This document shows positions 51,265 through 62,083 of a stretch of DNA of 64,000 bases, one piece after another; positions within the stretch are counted from its first letter, which is position 1; the number at the start of each line of letters is the position of its first letter. Source of the stretch: Adiantum capillus-veneris (Eukaryota; Streptophyta; Polypodiopsida; Polypodiales; Pteridaceae); assembly GCA_014529385.2 (NCBI GenBank), contig CM043949.1, positions 107,015,054-107,079,053 on the forward strand. The letters run 5' to 3'. The position numbers and the translations under genes are program-made. Below the pieces are notes generated by a model, which ran no database searches, was not told where the DNA came from, and worked only from the letters and a program-made list of their open reading frames with translations.

Positions 51265-51340
51265 GAGTGTCCACAAAGGCGCGCAAATGGCTCATCCATC
51301 ATTTTTGGATGGTTGTCTTGAGCGCCCTTGTGACCACCCT
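51265..51340. repeat. Imperfect hairpin, relative of the next one
   Basis: The arms TCCACAAAGGCGCGCAAATGG...ATCC and GGATGGTTGTCTTGAGCGCCCTTGTGACC are near inverse complements around TTTTT. The flanks (CACTTAATCTATATTTTTAAAGTATCCTGGGG) resemble those of the hairpin at 51516. Confidence 0.7.
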
Positions 51341-51515
51341 TTTTTCGGCATATGGAACCTATGTTTGCACTCAAAGACACTCAGAATTTAAGTTTTCAAG
51401 CACACTATACCTCCTTCAGCTCTACCTAATAGTTCCCTGCACCAAAAGGCCCAATTAGATTGAACAGTTAAAAAATCTAGTTTAATGTTGCATAAACACA
51501 TGGTTTCACTATATG

Positions 51516-51696
51516 TTAACTTTTTTGGTATCCTTTGGGGTAAACAAAGCTAGAAAATGCAAAAAAATTGGTGGTCACTAGGGCGTGCAGGTCAGCCATC
51601 CAAAACTGATGGATGGACCATTTGCACGCCCTTGTGGCCACCATGTATTTTGCACTTTCTAGGCTTGTTTACCCCATATGATACCCAAAAAGTTAA
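51516..51696. mobile_element. 181-bp foldback (MITE-like) element
   Basis: The left arm TTAACTTTTTTGGTATCCTT... and right arm ...ATGATACCCAAAAAGTTAA are inverse complements over almost the whole length, with internal blocks GGGGTAAACAA, GTGGTCAC and GGGCGTGCA on the left and their complements on the right. The centre is near 51608. This is typical of a palindromic MITE. A second, more decayed copy lies 250 bp to the left. Confidence 0.75.
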
Positions 51697-51859
51697 TATT
51701 TGATATATATTTAACTCTTCATGTTTAGAAGCAATAAACTCAAAAGACATGGATAATAGACACAATAGACACGAAACTGTTAATCATTTTATCATTGCAA
51801 AGTCATCTATCTCATTACAAAGATAAGGATGTGCAATACAAAAAGAGGGGTAACTTGGG

Positions 51860-52755
51860 CTAATGCTCGAAGTCCCCTCGCAATCGACATGCAAGCTGCA
51901 TATCTTTTGGCTGTATTGTCACTCGCTTTGCATGTATGCCGCATAGGTTGGTATCTTCCAACACCGGAATGATGTGGGACTCTGCAGCTTCTTGAATAGC
52001 CTCTAACACTATTGCTTGCATTCTATACTGATTTCCATAGCTTTGAAGCACCTCCTTCACTGTGCGATCAAAGGGGGCGTGTCAAATTAAAAGCTCTATA
52101 GTCTTCGGGTAGTGCCAAATTTTTGCAAATGCCGTTGCTATTTTTCGGCGCCGCTGAGGTTGTATTGAGGACACTTGCACATTTGCTGGCTGGCAGCGTT
52201 TAGGCTTCTTGAAAAACTTTGACTTGCACCTGTTTACATGCTTAGGGGTTGGATTTGCAGCCTCTTCTGATTCATCCTCTTCCCTTGGCTCCCGATCTTG
52301 TGTTGTGGGGAGAGCTCCTTGGCCTCGAGGTAGTGTCTTCCCCCCAACGGGCACCCGGTGTGTGCGCGGTATATTAGCTCGCTGCCATGGTGGCTTTGTC
52401 TCTAATTCAGTGTCTGTATGGACCACCGGAGTTTTGGATGGTCCTGCTTGTGATTTGTGGCATGACAACTCCTCCCTATTGGACTTTGGTGTTTGCTGGT
52501 CCTCTTCTTCTCTCCAACGTTGGGCGCGTTGCTTCATTCTTTGTCTAGGTGTTTGTTCTTGTGGACATAAAGATTCTTTAGCCCTCGATGACTCTTGTGA
52601 CCTACTACCATGCCCACTGCTAGAAGAGTGCCTGAAACGGCTAGGTGTTCGTGGCCATTTTCTTGTGCCTTTAAGCCATGCCGGCTTCTCACATCCTTGG
52701 AGGGTGTTTTTGTTGGTAGGCGGTGCTCTTTTGTGGTTTGTTTGGTGCGCGCCAT
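51860..52755 (-). pseudogene. Histone H3-like gene with a very long N-terminal tail, broken
   Basis: Minus-strand start MARTKQTTKEHRLPTKTPSK: the first seven residues equal histone H3, and KTPSKDV mirrors KAPRKQL one residue later. After a frameshift (about 52640-52680) a long Arg/Ser/Gln-rich tail follows (TPSRFRHSSSSGHGSRSQES, FFKKPKRCQPANVQ). Then comes an H3 fold: AKIWHYPKTIELLI (H3 REIRRYQKSTELLI), PFDRTVKEVLQSYGNQYRMQ, EAIQEAAESHIIPVLEDTNL and CGIHAKRVTIQPKDMQLACR, ending RLRGDFEH. A TGA (52082-52084) sits where H3 has Arg after ELLI, a CGA-to-TGA type change. The tail is about 200 residues against about 40 in H3. By my alignment loop 1 has the normal H3 length, so it is not clearly CENH3. 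It has no introns. Confidence 0.85.
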
Positions 52756-52812
52756 TTGTATGGTAAGAGGTCACCCGTGCTTAAGAAATGAGTGGTTTAT
52801 GAGAGCATGCAA

Positions 52813-52820
52813 TATTTATA
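52813..52820 (-). promoter_or_regulatory. TATA box of the H3-like gene
   Basis: The minus strand reads CCTTATAAATATTG, with TATAAATA centred about 60 bases upstream of the ATG at 52755. This compact spacing is usual for histone genes. Confidence 0.55.
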
Positions 52821-52859
52821 AGGGTCTATTTTAAAACGGCCCTGTTCACACTAATTTTG

Positions 52860-53380
52860 AAAAAAAACTATTATTTTTTAAATGAACATGTCGTTAAGAG
52901 TTGGACCCTGCCTTCACGTGTAGTCACTCGTGCAGAATCCACTTTGACCCTTATCGCGCTCTGCATTGGCGCCATACAGCATGCTTGGAGGGGCCTTGTG
53001 ACATTTGCCACTTGTTGCTATGCTCTTGACGACTCCATTTTGGCACTTCATAGCAATCTTGGTATTGTCGTGCATGCTCCATTGTGAGCTTACGAGCAAA
53101 TGTTGTGCAAAAAAACTAGCTGAACATCTCATCCAAATAATTGGATTGCACCATTCCGCCACCATGTCGAGTATTTTTGAAGTACACTCCCTTGCTCGAT
53201 AATGGGACTTCTCCATGCCTTGAGTGCTAAAAATGTCAAGGATCCATATTTGTGTATAAAAAATGCACCATGCACAAATAAGATATGTTGTTCACATGAG
53301 TAAACGATCCACATTATTTAAAGAAAACCATCCCTTGTAATAAGTTCACCACGTAACATGACTTATCATGTAATGTGTGA
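52860..53380. other. Intergenic or intronic, uncertain
   Basis: A minus-strand ORF of 100 codons (53216-52914) is present without recognised motifs. It may be a shadow or a lost exon. Nothing else is seen. Confidence 0.35.
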
Positions 53381-53399
53381 TGTTATTTTCACCCAAAGA

Positions 53400-55970
53400 A
53401 AGGGTGAAGATCTTGGTAAAGTCCGCCAAGGCTTCTTGAAATGATTGGCGTTGTTGTCCTATTGTGATGTTAAGGCCCATAAGCTTGATCATTTTATCAA
53501 AATGTGCCCATACTTACTTGCACTTTTTTTCAAGCTCGCCATTTGTATCATTGTCAGTAGTAGCTTTGTATAACTCCTTCCAAAGCTTCCAAAGGTTACA
53601 TGCCTGCTGGTTGGAGCTATTTTGAGCAGCATATTGACCTGGCTTTCCTTGGGGAAACTTTCTTCAAAAAGTGTTTGGTTTTTTGTCCACTCATTGACAC
53701 TTGTTGATAAATTTCATGGGCCTCCCTTTGTGTTCTTTGCAGCAACGATAGATACATTTCCACTGTGACAGCCAAGGAATTCAAGAGTGCCTCCACTCTT
53801 TCGATTGCTTCCTAGGACTTTTCCAATGGTTTCATTGTGAAAGCATAGTCAATGTGGAGCTTCAATAGCCTATCAAAATACGCATGAATGCGTGTAATGT
53901 ACAAAAATGTACATTCAATAGAGGAAATGGAAAGATTTGATTCCAAGTGTGGTCCTTTTGAGCACGGTTTGGGGCATTGAGCATGGGACATCTCAGAATA
54001 GACGCTTCCCATTCTCTACCTTCATCTCCGACATCGCGACAATCCAACCCTTGTTCTCCATGCCCTTGCCATGGAAGCATGGAACCGACCTTTGCAGTGC
54101 TCTTGTGGGATTTTTGTCCATTAGGTTTGTACCCTCGAGTGCAAAATTGACAAGGCATGAGAGAAGAAGCCCCTTGTTTGCAGCTAAGCAAACACTTATG
54201 GTCTTCAAGTATCCACCTAAGTGCCACTCCATATCATAGCTACCAAAACCCTCAACCTCCAGCTTCTCACCTGCAATTTGGGAGTGTATTACTTCTATGA
54301 TCCATGGAGTTCTCTTAAAAATCCATGAAAGTACTCCATTGGTCTCTTTGGGCACCTCAATAACACCCAACCACCAAATGTCTTTCTCTGATTGCATGCT
54401 AAAAGACGGGGTGGGAGATGGCTCGAATGAATCCCTTCGCTTGGTTTGAAAAAGGTCCTCATTCATTAGAGTGACACTTAGCCTCTCTAACCTTCGACCT
54501 TTCAATATTTGACACTCATCGAGTTTCAACACAAAAGAGACCTTTGTGCCAAGCACTGCAAAATAAATAGTGTCAAGACATTATACTTCAAAGTCTATGA
54601 TAAAAACACAAATCAAAAGCAAAAAGCGACCTTTGTGCCAAGCACTGCAAAATAAATAGTGCAAAGACCTTATACTTCAAACTCTATGATAAGAACACAA
54701 CCAAAAGCAAAAAGTATAGTGTGTCACCTTCTTCAGGTAACTCGTAAAATCTAAGCATGGCTTGTTGAAGCCTTCTAAGGTCCACAAAAATATTGTTCCA
54801 CATTGTGTAAGGGAAGCCCTTCTCCGAAGGTCTTATGGAGTGTTTCTTATCTTTTTCCCTTGCCTTTGTTGTGCACGAAGCATAAAGGGAAGTTGGCATT
54901 GTGTCCTCAATGTGTACATATGTCCTAATGTGGGAGAACATATCTTCGTTTGTGGCCTTCTTTGAGGGGTTGACCTTGTGTGGAACGGAAAATAGGTTTT
55001 CCATAATGCCATGCTCTTTGAGGGCATCCTTTAGGAGTTGGAAAATAGCCTGATAGGCTTTGGTGCTGATTCCAGTCTCATCACAAGCTTGTTGCACATC
55101 ATCATCACTAACCACATTTCTCAGTTTACACATAAGGTCCTTGGTGACTGCATCCTTAATGTGCTTACCTCCAGGTGATTGTAAGATAGAAATCACATCT
55201 TGGGTATTGAAACAACTAGTGAGAAGGTTGACTCGATCATCTTGGCTTGTTCCAACGCATGCCTCCTGGATGAAGTTTCTAGCAACCAATAAAAATAAAT
55301 GTTAAAAAATAGTGTGAAGTAAGAATGCATCATGCAAGTAAAGACCAAATCACCTTGTGGCTATTACTCTTCCTTTGCCTGCTCCACCCGAATGTGCAAG
55401 AGTTTCAATGGATGAATATGTGTGTTTGCATTCCCTTGCACCAAAGAAGGGGTGTTTCTTTCAAGTATATGATGGTGTTGGCAAGCTTCTTAATGTGGGA
55501 ATCCTTTTCCTGCATTTGTTGTTGAAGAGTTTCAACCATCCTCTCCAAAGAGGCAATACTCTCTTGTAATGCCGCCGTCTTAAGGTGAAGAGCTTGACAT
55601 TCGTGCATCCACATATGTAAAGAAGCACCTGCACCCATACACAACCGCTTGCAATAGCCTAACAAGCTTGCTTCTCCCCTCCCAAGATATTGAAGAAATG
55701 TCAAAAAGGCTATCAAAGGATGGATGGAAGTGACTTATAGGATCGTAAAGGTACAAATGGCCATCCACCCAAATGTCAACATTCGTCTCACCAACGGTGC
55801 GACGTTGTTGTGATGTTGATAACCTTTGATCACCCTCACATGCGGCCTTCGGTGCAAACGTCGTGGGTAAGCGAATATGTATGCTTTTGGTGTGCGGAGT
55901 ACTGGTGGTGGAAGCAAACAATTTGTGATGTCCGTGAGCACCATGGCAACTGTTGTGTGAGGAAGCAAAG
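53400..55970 (-). CDS. Putative multi-exon gene, unknown product
   Basis: Minus-strand exons are supported by frame and splice sites. One runs from about 55278 (acceptor TTGGTTGCTAG) to 54728 (donor AAG|GTGACA) and contains QDVISILQSPGGKHIKDAVT and AFLxLLKDALKEHG-like helices. The next starts at 54555 (TTTTGCAG|TG), joining in phase, with VSFVLKLDECQILKGRRLER and EKDIWWLGVIEVPKETNGVL, ending near 54025 (AAG|GTAGAG). A later exon reads FLYITRIHAYFDRLLKLHID, LEKS-TAG-EAIERVEALLNSL and ends at donor CAA|GTAAGTATG (about 53538). Upstream pieces include DGHLYLYDPISHFHPSFDSL and a coiled coil (ASLERMVETLQQQMQEKDSH). No family is recognised, and one TAG suggests early decay. Confidence 0.45.
54541..54718. 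repeat. 89-bp tandem duplication spanning a splice acceptor
   Basis: CCTTTGTGCCAAGCACTGCA... occurs at 54541 and 54630. Each copy carries, on the minus strand, TTTTGCAG|TGCTTGGCACAAAGG, so the acceptor of the exon at 54555 is doubled. Using the outer copy would give an early stop. Confidence 0.85.
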
Positions 55971-55974
55971 GATG

Positions 55975-56115
55975 AAAAGATAGAGGGAGACGAGGAGGGA
56001 GAGTGAGGAAGATGGGAGGAGAGAAGGGGGCAGGGGGGGAGGGAGAGATTGGGGAGGAGGAGGAAGGTAGGGGCAGGGAGGGAGAGGAGAGGGAGAGAGG
56101 AGGGAGGAGGAGGAG
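55975..56115. repeat. Long homopurine tract (G-rich)
   Basis: About 140 bases are almost purely A and G on the plus strand (GGAGGGAGAGG-type words and G runs of 3-7). It lies upstream of the coiled-coil exon of the minus-strand gene, where it is CT-rich. Confidence 0.85.
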
Positions 56116-56129
56116 AGAACAAAGCGTTT

Positions 56130-57630
56130 TTTACTTTTCGGGGAAAAAGTTTTTTGAAAAGATGGACTTTTTAGGCTTGTGGGTAAAAAAAAAAGGTCAA
56201 AAAATGATTTTTGGATATGTATATATGTTGGGAAGGATTTTAAAGTAAAACATATGTAAAAATGAGTTTTTTTTTTAAAAGTCAAATTTTGAAAAGTGTT
56301 GGTGGTTCTACATACACACAAAAAATTGGGTGAGTTGCTTTTGTGCTTAGAAAAATATTTATTCACACAATCTCTACTAACAAAACCCATTCTCAAAAGA
56401 GGTTTCCCCAAAGGAAGCAATAATATGAGTTGCCTTCAAAATAGAGCCAACAAAACCAGAGCCAATAGCCTCATACAGAGAACCGAGAATGAGACCCCCT
56501 TTTAAGACAACAACATTATGGATCTCCAAGGTTAAGTTTATCCTTTCTTCCCTAGTTTTAAGGAAGCAGATGCTCCTAATAGGACAACATAAACATTTTG
56601 ATATAGAGCCCCAAGCTCAAAACCACAAAACAACAACACTATTTGATTCCATGATAAGAACAGGGTAAAGTAGCATTTTTTCCAAGAAGTATTCATGCAC
56701 CTGAGATGGAGACACTCCTTCAACCTTCTTCATATTGAACTTTGGCATGGCAATATTACAACCAACAATAACAAGAGAAAAAAAACGTAGAATCCATCTA
56801 ATAGGACTAAGTCAGCACCACCAAGAGAAATGGGCTCACCTCTTATAGTAGTTTGATGATGAGTCATAGGTCACCTTTAAATCTATAGATCAAGCATGAA
56901 GAGGTGGCCTAAAAGCCATGCTCCTGACAGTGAGAGTGAGTTTGAATGATGTAAGAAGAAGCCACTCAAAAGCCTTGTTTTGCGTTTAGACCATGTCCTA
57001 GTTACCATCAAAGTTTTCGTTCTTGTCTGGGCAATGGTCTCCTCTATCCCAAAGTGTTGCACCCAATGCGTTTTTCCTTCTATCCCAAAGTATTGCACCC
57101 AATCAGGTAAGACTTGTTGTATCATGGCAAGTGCTTTCTTGGTCTCCGAGTTTTCCCACTTGGAGCTAAGGTCCTATTGCCTTAGTTAGGCTAAACCAGA
57201 ATGAAATCTACTAACATAATCTGACGGAAGAGGGAGCACTTTACACGTGTCGCAATCTGCGACCTGAAGGCTAAAGTCCAAAACAAAAACAAGCTCCTTT
57301 ACACGCGATAAAGAGGGAGAGAGAGGCTGAGCGACCGACCGTACTAGTTCATAAGGCAATAAGAGAATAAAGGTGTAATACAATCTTTTTTGCTAAGAGT
57401 TGAGTTGAGTGAAAAGGAGAGGGTGGGGGAGGGGGGACAAAAATGTGAATGGATGAGAATAAGGAATGCAGAAAATGGGAGCAGCGTTGAAAAATGAAGG
57501 CACGAGCAGGCCATACAATTTCCAGGAACTTGGATGCCAAAGACTCCCCCGTAGTCCCCCATTAGTAAAAATGTCGTAGCTCTCTTTGCATTTTGCTAAG
57601 CCAAGAAGGAAGCGTCCAGGAAGGCTCCCC
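56130..57630. other. Intergenic, no gene seen
   Basis: AT-rich with short ORFs in all frames. A near-duplicate of TATCCCAAAGT[GA]TTGCACCCAAT occurs at about 57047 and 57082. Confidence 0.55.
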
Positions 57631-57638
57631 AGGAGGGA

Positions 57639-57663
57639 GGGGGGGGGGGGGGGGAGAGAGTGA

Positions 57664-57713
<50 letters not shown>
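57639..57713. repeat. G16 run, (GT)n and (GA)n compound microsatellite
   Basis: G16 (57639-57654) is followed by a GT run (57662-57681) and a GA run (57682-57713), about 600 bases upstream of the WRKY start codon. Confidence 0.92.
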
Positions 57714-57714
<1 letters not shown>

Positions 57715-57718
<4 letters not shown>

Positions 57719-58286
57719 CCATTTGGGCCCGCGCAACACTCGTGTTTGAGCGCGTGTAAGGGAGAGGGGGCGTGTTGAGTCAGTACATAGAGAGATGCGC
57801 CTTAGCGCGGCCTCGCAGAAGAGACAGAGAGAGAGAGAGAGAGGCGCAGGAGAGAGACGGTTGTCTGTTTGTGTGTTGCCCTTGTTGTGACGTACTCCTT
57901 TTCCATCCCTTTGAAAATTTGGGTTGAAAGCCTGCTTCCCCGCAAATGAAGAGAAACCAGCGCGAGGCTTCTCTCTCTCTCTTTAGGTATAACAAGAGAC
58001 GCTGCCACAAAATCGCCCGCCATCACCGTGCCCCCCGACTCCCAACTATCTAACCTCGGACAGCCCCCCCCCCCCCCCCCCCCCAAAACCCACAAAAAAA
58101 GCGCGCGCGCGCGCACAGAGATACACACACAGACACAAGTTCTCTCACTCTTCACTCTCTCAAACACGGCTGCACGCACAAGCGCATGCAATTGATCATC
58201 CACACCTGCACGACAGACAGACACACACAAAACACTAGTGCACACAATCGCCGCTCGAACTTGTGCGCACACGCACATTCTTAAGC
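57715..58286 (+). promoter_or_regulatory. 5' region of the WRKY gene
   Basis: It contains GA/CT runs, a C21 homopolymer (58064-58084), an alternating GC tract (58099-58114) and CA-rich sequence up to the ATG at 58287. No convincing TATA box or W-box (TTGAC[CT]) was found by eye. The transcription start cannot be placed. Confidence 0.45.
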
Positions 58287-59734
58287 ATGCAGGCATGGCA
58301 AGAGCTAGCTAATGTTGCCCCATTGCCTGAATCCTTCCATGACACCCCTTCCCCTCTTGCCCACATCGACGATTCTTACTTCACTCTCTCCCAAATCAGC
58401 GATCCCTACTTCAGCGCAGATGAGCTTTTGGAGGAAAGCCTCGAGGAAATGCTTTCTGCATCCATCCAAGTTAACATGTGCACCGACGATTACTGGCAGG
58501 GTCAGTGTTCAGATCAATGCATGCGAATTTCAAACAGGGATGACGTCGATGCAAACATGGATTGCCAGCTTCATCTGATTGAAAGCATTTTCCAACAAAA
58601 CATGGAGTCTCATACCAATGCGACGTCCTCTGCCCGCGGATCAAATATGCAACCATCTCCATTGGGTGACATCTCTGCTAATGGCTTGCAAGCTGGGGGC
58701 ACTACATCCTTCACTCATCCTTCGCCGGTATTCTCTGATGCTTCATCACTTCCACCATGGATGCACAATCAGTCATTTGAGCATCCTGCTACCGATGCGT
58801 ACATGGAGGGAGAATCGATCCCTGAGATGCTCAAGGGATTGTTATCTCCAATACCCACATATGTGAATGAGTATACAACAATTTCTGCCAGCGACGCAGA
58901 GCCATTCAATGAATTGCTTTCTCAAATACCCGTGAATTGGAACGATAATAGAACTTCTAGTAGTGAAACAGAGGATACAGAAACTTCTAGTGACAACTTC
59001 TTCCGTGGCGATGCGTCATCCTTTGCTCCTATGGTACCGCCCCCTTCTTATCAGCTAAATGTACCTGCGGCAAGAGGAGGGGGGCAATCTCTGCTTAATA
59101 TGGGGCAAGAAGCCTCTGTACTTCAGCAACATCTTGAAGCATTGAACCACCAACAAGCGACACAGTAGGAAATTTCCCTTGCTTGACTGAGTTACATGTA
59201 TGCTTTTGCCTTTGCATCAACATGTATGTATGAATTGTGTTCTCGCGAAACTGAGATTTTTGAATTAACGATGCAGGGGGGTGCAAGGAAGTGAGGATTA
59301 TGTGAGCTTCCTTGTAGAGAATGGCACACCCACCATTGATGACGGCTATGTGTGGCGCAAGTATGGGCAAAAGAACATTAAGGACAAGATGTATCCCAGG
59401 TAGATTGATAAGCCTTCACGGCCATGGCTAAGTTTTTGTGCATGCTGAGAGTCTACATGTGGGTCGTATGTGTGTGTCAACAGTAAGTTCCCTCATTAAT
59501 CTTGTGAAACTATTGTGGCGGCTCCAAATTATTTGCATGATTTGTGGATGCACTAGAATACATTACAAGCCATGAACTTTTTAATGTCTGCTAAAGTACT
59601 GCTGATTGATGTGCAGGGCATATTTCAGGTGCGCCCAGCCTGATTGCCCCATTAAGAAGCAGATAGAGAGCTCCACTGATGTCCAAGGCTCTGTTTTGAT
59701 CACCTACTATGGCAGGCACCACCACCCCAGATGA
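58287..59734 (+). CDS. WRKY transcription factor, three exons
   Basis: Exons 58287-59164, 59277-59399 and 59617-59734 join in phase to 372 codons. Introns of 112 and 217 bp are GT-AG (CA|GTAGGA...GATGCAG; AG|GTAGAT...GTGCAG). The start is the first ATG (MQAWQELANVAPLPES). Residues 1-290 are acidic, Ser/Pro-rich and likely disordered. One WRKY domain lies at the C-terminus: DGYVWRKYGQK (315-325), NIKDKMYPRAYFRC, with zinc ligands C339, C344, H368 and H370 (CX4CX23HXH, group I-C/II type). The second intron splits the Arg codon in YPR, the conserved R-type position. It would bind W-box DNA in the nucleus. The protein stops two residues after the last His-Pro, which is unusually short. No frame damage is seen. 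Confidence 0.88.
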
Positions 59735-59830
59735 AAAATGTTCGTCAAAGGAAGAAGCAAGCACTCACTCCATGGACATTCAAGGCTCTGTTTTTATCAT
59801 TTGCATTGGCAGGCACAACCATCACATCAC
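59668..59830 (+). repeat. Partial tandem copy of the WRKY zinc-finger end
   Basis: CAAGGCTCTGTTTT occurs at 59684 (in the gene) and 59781 (after the stop), offset 97 bp. The second copy reads MDIQGSVFIICIGRHNHH, similar to TDVQGSVLITYYGRHHHP. It lies in the 3' UTR and is diverged. Confidence 0.75.
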
Positions 59831-59900
59831 ATATGGTAAACGACTGACAAAGGACAAAACAAAAGTATTAGTTCATCAATTCTTTATTCTTTGTAGATAG

Positions 59901-61140
59901 CGCAAGCATTAGCGAGTTACAAAAGCACCACTTTGTCCCCGTTTCTCCCGCGGATAGGTGTTAGGGAGTGAGGGCCGTTTTGTGGCTGTGCCGCATTTGT
60001 CCTCAGATGGTGAATTCAGTAGGGAACCTCAAATATCAAGAAAATGTACAAATGGCACTGACAGAGAGCCTTTTAGATCAATGAGAAACAGGACAAACCC
60101 CTGAGTCAATGTATAGGGGATTCTCCAAACCCCTCGGTCTATCAGAGCTTGTTTCACAGAGCAATCGCCTGTGCATCATAGAGTGCTTTTTACCTAGAAT
60201 TTCAAATTATTCCCCTGCTCATATGTACATATAGTGCAAGTGCTTCAACCCTTCAAGGTCCATGGCATCATGTACATACAAAAAAACTCACAACTACTTG
60301 TTGTGACGACTTCAAATTGACAGCAAATTCTTTCAATGGCTCGACTTTGCACAACGAGAGAGAGAGAGAGCCGTTCATGTCCTTGAAGTGTTACCGCATC
60401 TGCTGATTGAAATATTGAGTCTTCTGGTTCCTCTTTAATTCATAAGATTTATGCAGTATGAGAGTGGAAGCACGTGTGCGTCATACATGGCAGTTGAAGG
60501 TAGAAACGAAAACAGCGGTTGACTACACAACACCATCTTATAAGGATTAGCATGTTAAACCACCCATAGACTCCACCTCCTTTCCGCAAAGCACCTGAGC
60601 TGAGATCCTGGTGTGAAAAAAAAAGAGCTATGGCAATCCTTGCATCTGTCCTTCACAAAACAGAGCCCCATACAAGAAGCTGTATATATAGCATGCATAA
60701 ATGAAATGTGCTTGCCTGCTTCCTGCATGAACATGCATCCTATCATGGTAGAGAGACCTCCACATTGCCTGCATGAAATGGACTCTCTGCAGACAGAAAA
60801 GGTTGCTATCCGTGGAAAAGGCTGGAATGCCTGCACCGCTCTTCCTCTTCCCAGTCTAGTCTGCTTCTGTGCAAAAGAAACCCACACAGAGGAGCTCACT
60901 AGAGTGGCAGATCTGCATCTTGGCCCTTCGATAAAAACAGAGCTCTCCCAAACCGCGGTCCGCCACAAGGGCAACATAAGCCACAAGCATCCAGATCGTA
61001 CATGGTGGGGCACCAATGGGCGGGTCTTGCTTGCTCTTACCATGACGCACATGTTATTCATAAGGTGTAAAAAAATAAGTTGCTTGCTCTTACCATGACG
61101 CTCATGTATAAAAAAATAAGTATGTTGTGTTTGTAGAATC
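59901..61140. other. Intergenic, no gene seen
   Basis: A short GA run lies at 60356-60371. The 161- and 168-codon ORFs on opposite strands near 60550-61100 have no motifs and overlap each other, so neither is supported. Confidence 0.55.
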
Positions 61141-61199
61141 TTAATTAGTTGTTTTTATACCCCTCTCTCTCTCTCTGTCTCTCTCTTTCTTTCTCTAAA

Positions 61200-61570
61200 T
61201 TCTTTAAAGAAGACACACTCGAAGAAGCCATCACCAAGCTCAATGATATCTTCCAACCAATCCACATCAAACCCGATTCCATCTCTTGGATCAACGATAC
61301 GAACAAGGCAGTTCCACCCCAACAATGTATCCTTACATTCAAGGACAAAAAAGCACGAATGAAACTATTGCAATAATTTTGTCTCCTCGGGGGAAGAACG
61401 CTTTAGATGAGGAACTGACTCCACATCAACGCAAGTTTAAAGCTAACGAGCTCAAAAAGATGTACGAAGCTCGTAAACAAGGTAAATGGACTGTCTATCG
61501 AGGCGATAAAGCCATCATCCAGGAGTTTCGAACCCCTAAATTGGCATCTCTGTCTCGTGAACCTTCTTAG
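61200..61570 (+). pseudogene. LINE ORF1-like fragment
   Basis: Two overlapping frames read DTLEEAITKLNDIFQPIHIK, then LTFKDKKARMKLLQ (RRM-like strand-helix), then LTPHQRKFKANELKKMYEAR followed by KQGKWTVYRGDKAIIQEFRT. The last part matches the pattern of non-LTR ORF1 C-termini (helix, A-R-x-x-G-K, then a strand with R-G). A frameshift near 61370 separates the halves. A CT run (61160-61196) precedes it. No reverse transcriptase is nearby. Confidence 0.4.
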
Positions 61571-61589
61571 GATCTTCTATTTTTCTTTT

Positions 61590-61840
61590 GTCTCCTTTCC
61601 CCTTCCAATGGACTCTCGATCCCTAATTGATGTGTATCTCTTTGAAAACCCCGTTGTAACGATCTCTTTTTGGTCTCACCGGTCATATGTAAGACCGCAG
61701 GGTAGACCGACATGTGAATAACCTCCCAACCATCCTATATATAAGTCCTTGGCCCTCTTCTATACATAGACCCCTTTACTACATGTGTGTCCGGCACGTT
61801 GTTAGGGCCATGCCCGCCTAATCTTACTCTTGGCATGACA
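61590..61840 (-). mobile_element. Probable Ty3/gypsy LTR end (minus strand)
   Basis: The minus strand reads FEDENTSPRGE-coding sequence (TTCGAAGACGAAAAC), then CTTCTCCAAGGGGAGAG, then TGTCATGCC. This is the typical chromovirus pol end, PPT and LTR start. Inside, TTATATATAGGATGG is a TATA candidate (about 61732-61746). The other LTR end and partner LTR were not found. Confidence 0.4.
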
Positions 61841-62083
61841 TTACTCTCCCCTTGGAGAAGTGTTTTCGTCTTCGAAAACAAAAGTAGTGGTATCTTCATA
61901 AAAACACTAATGTTTTCCACCATGGCATCCCTCATGGATCCAATGGTTCGTTGGATTGGAACCCGGTTTAGTGGGAGGTTCAATGAAATCAAGAATAACA
62001 TCTTGATTTTTCCACATTGTTGTCCCTGTGCAATCGTTTTGATTAACCGACCCATAACCAACATAGCGTGGAACTCCATTTAG
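61841..62083 (-). pseudogene. Ty3/gypsy pol tail remnant
   Basis: The minus-strand stretch before the PPT-like tract ends in FEDENTSPRG, the common last residues of chromovirus pol. The 5' part is not recognisable and contains stops. Confidence 0.35.

Noticed and set aside
51860-52755. Calling the H3-like gene a CENH3
   Set aside because: The long tail and divergence would fit, but my residue-by-residue alignment gives loop 1 the canonical H3 length, whereas plant CENH3 has a longer loop 1. I left it as an H3-like variant.
60555-61098. Opposed ORFs of 161 and 168 codons
   Set aside because: They are mirror images on the two strands with no recognisable motif, and neither has coding-like features.
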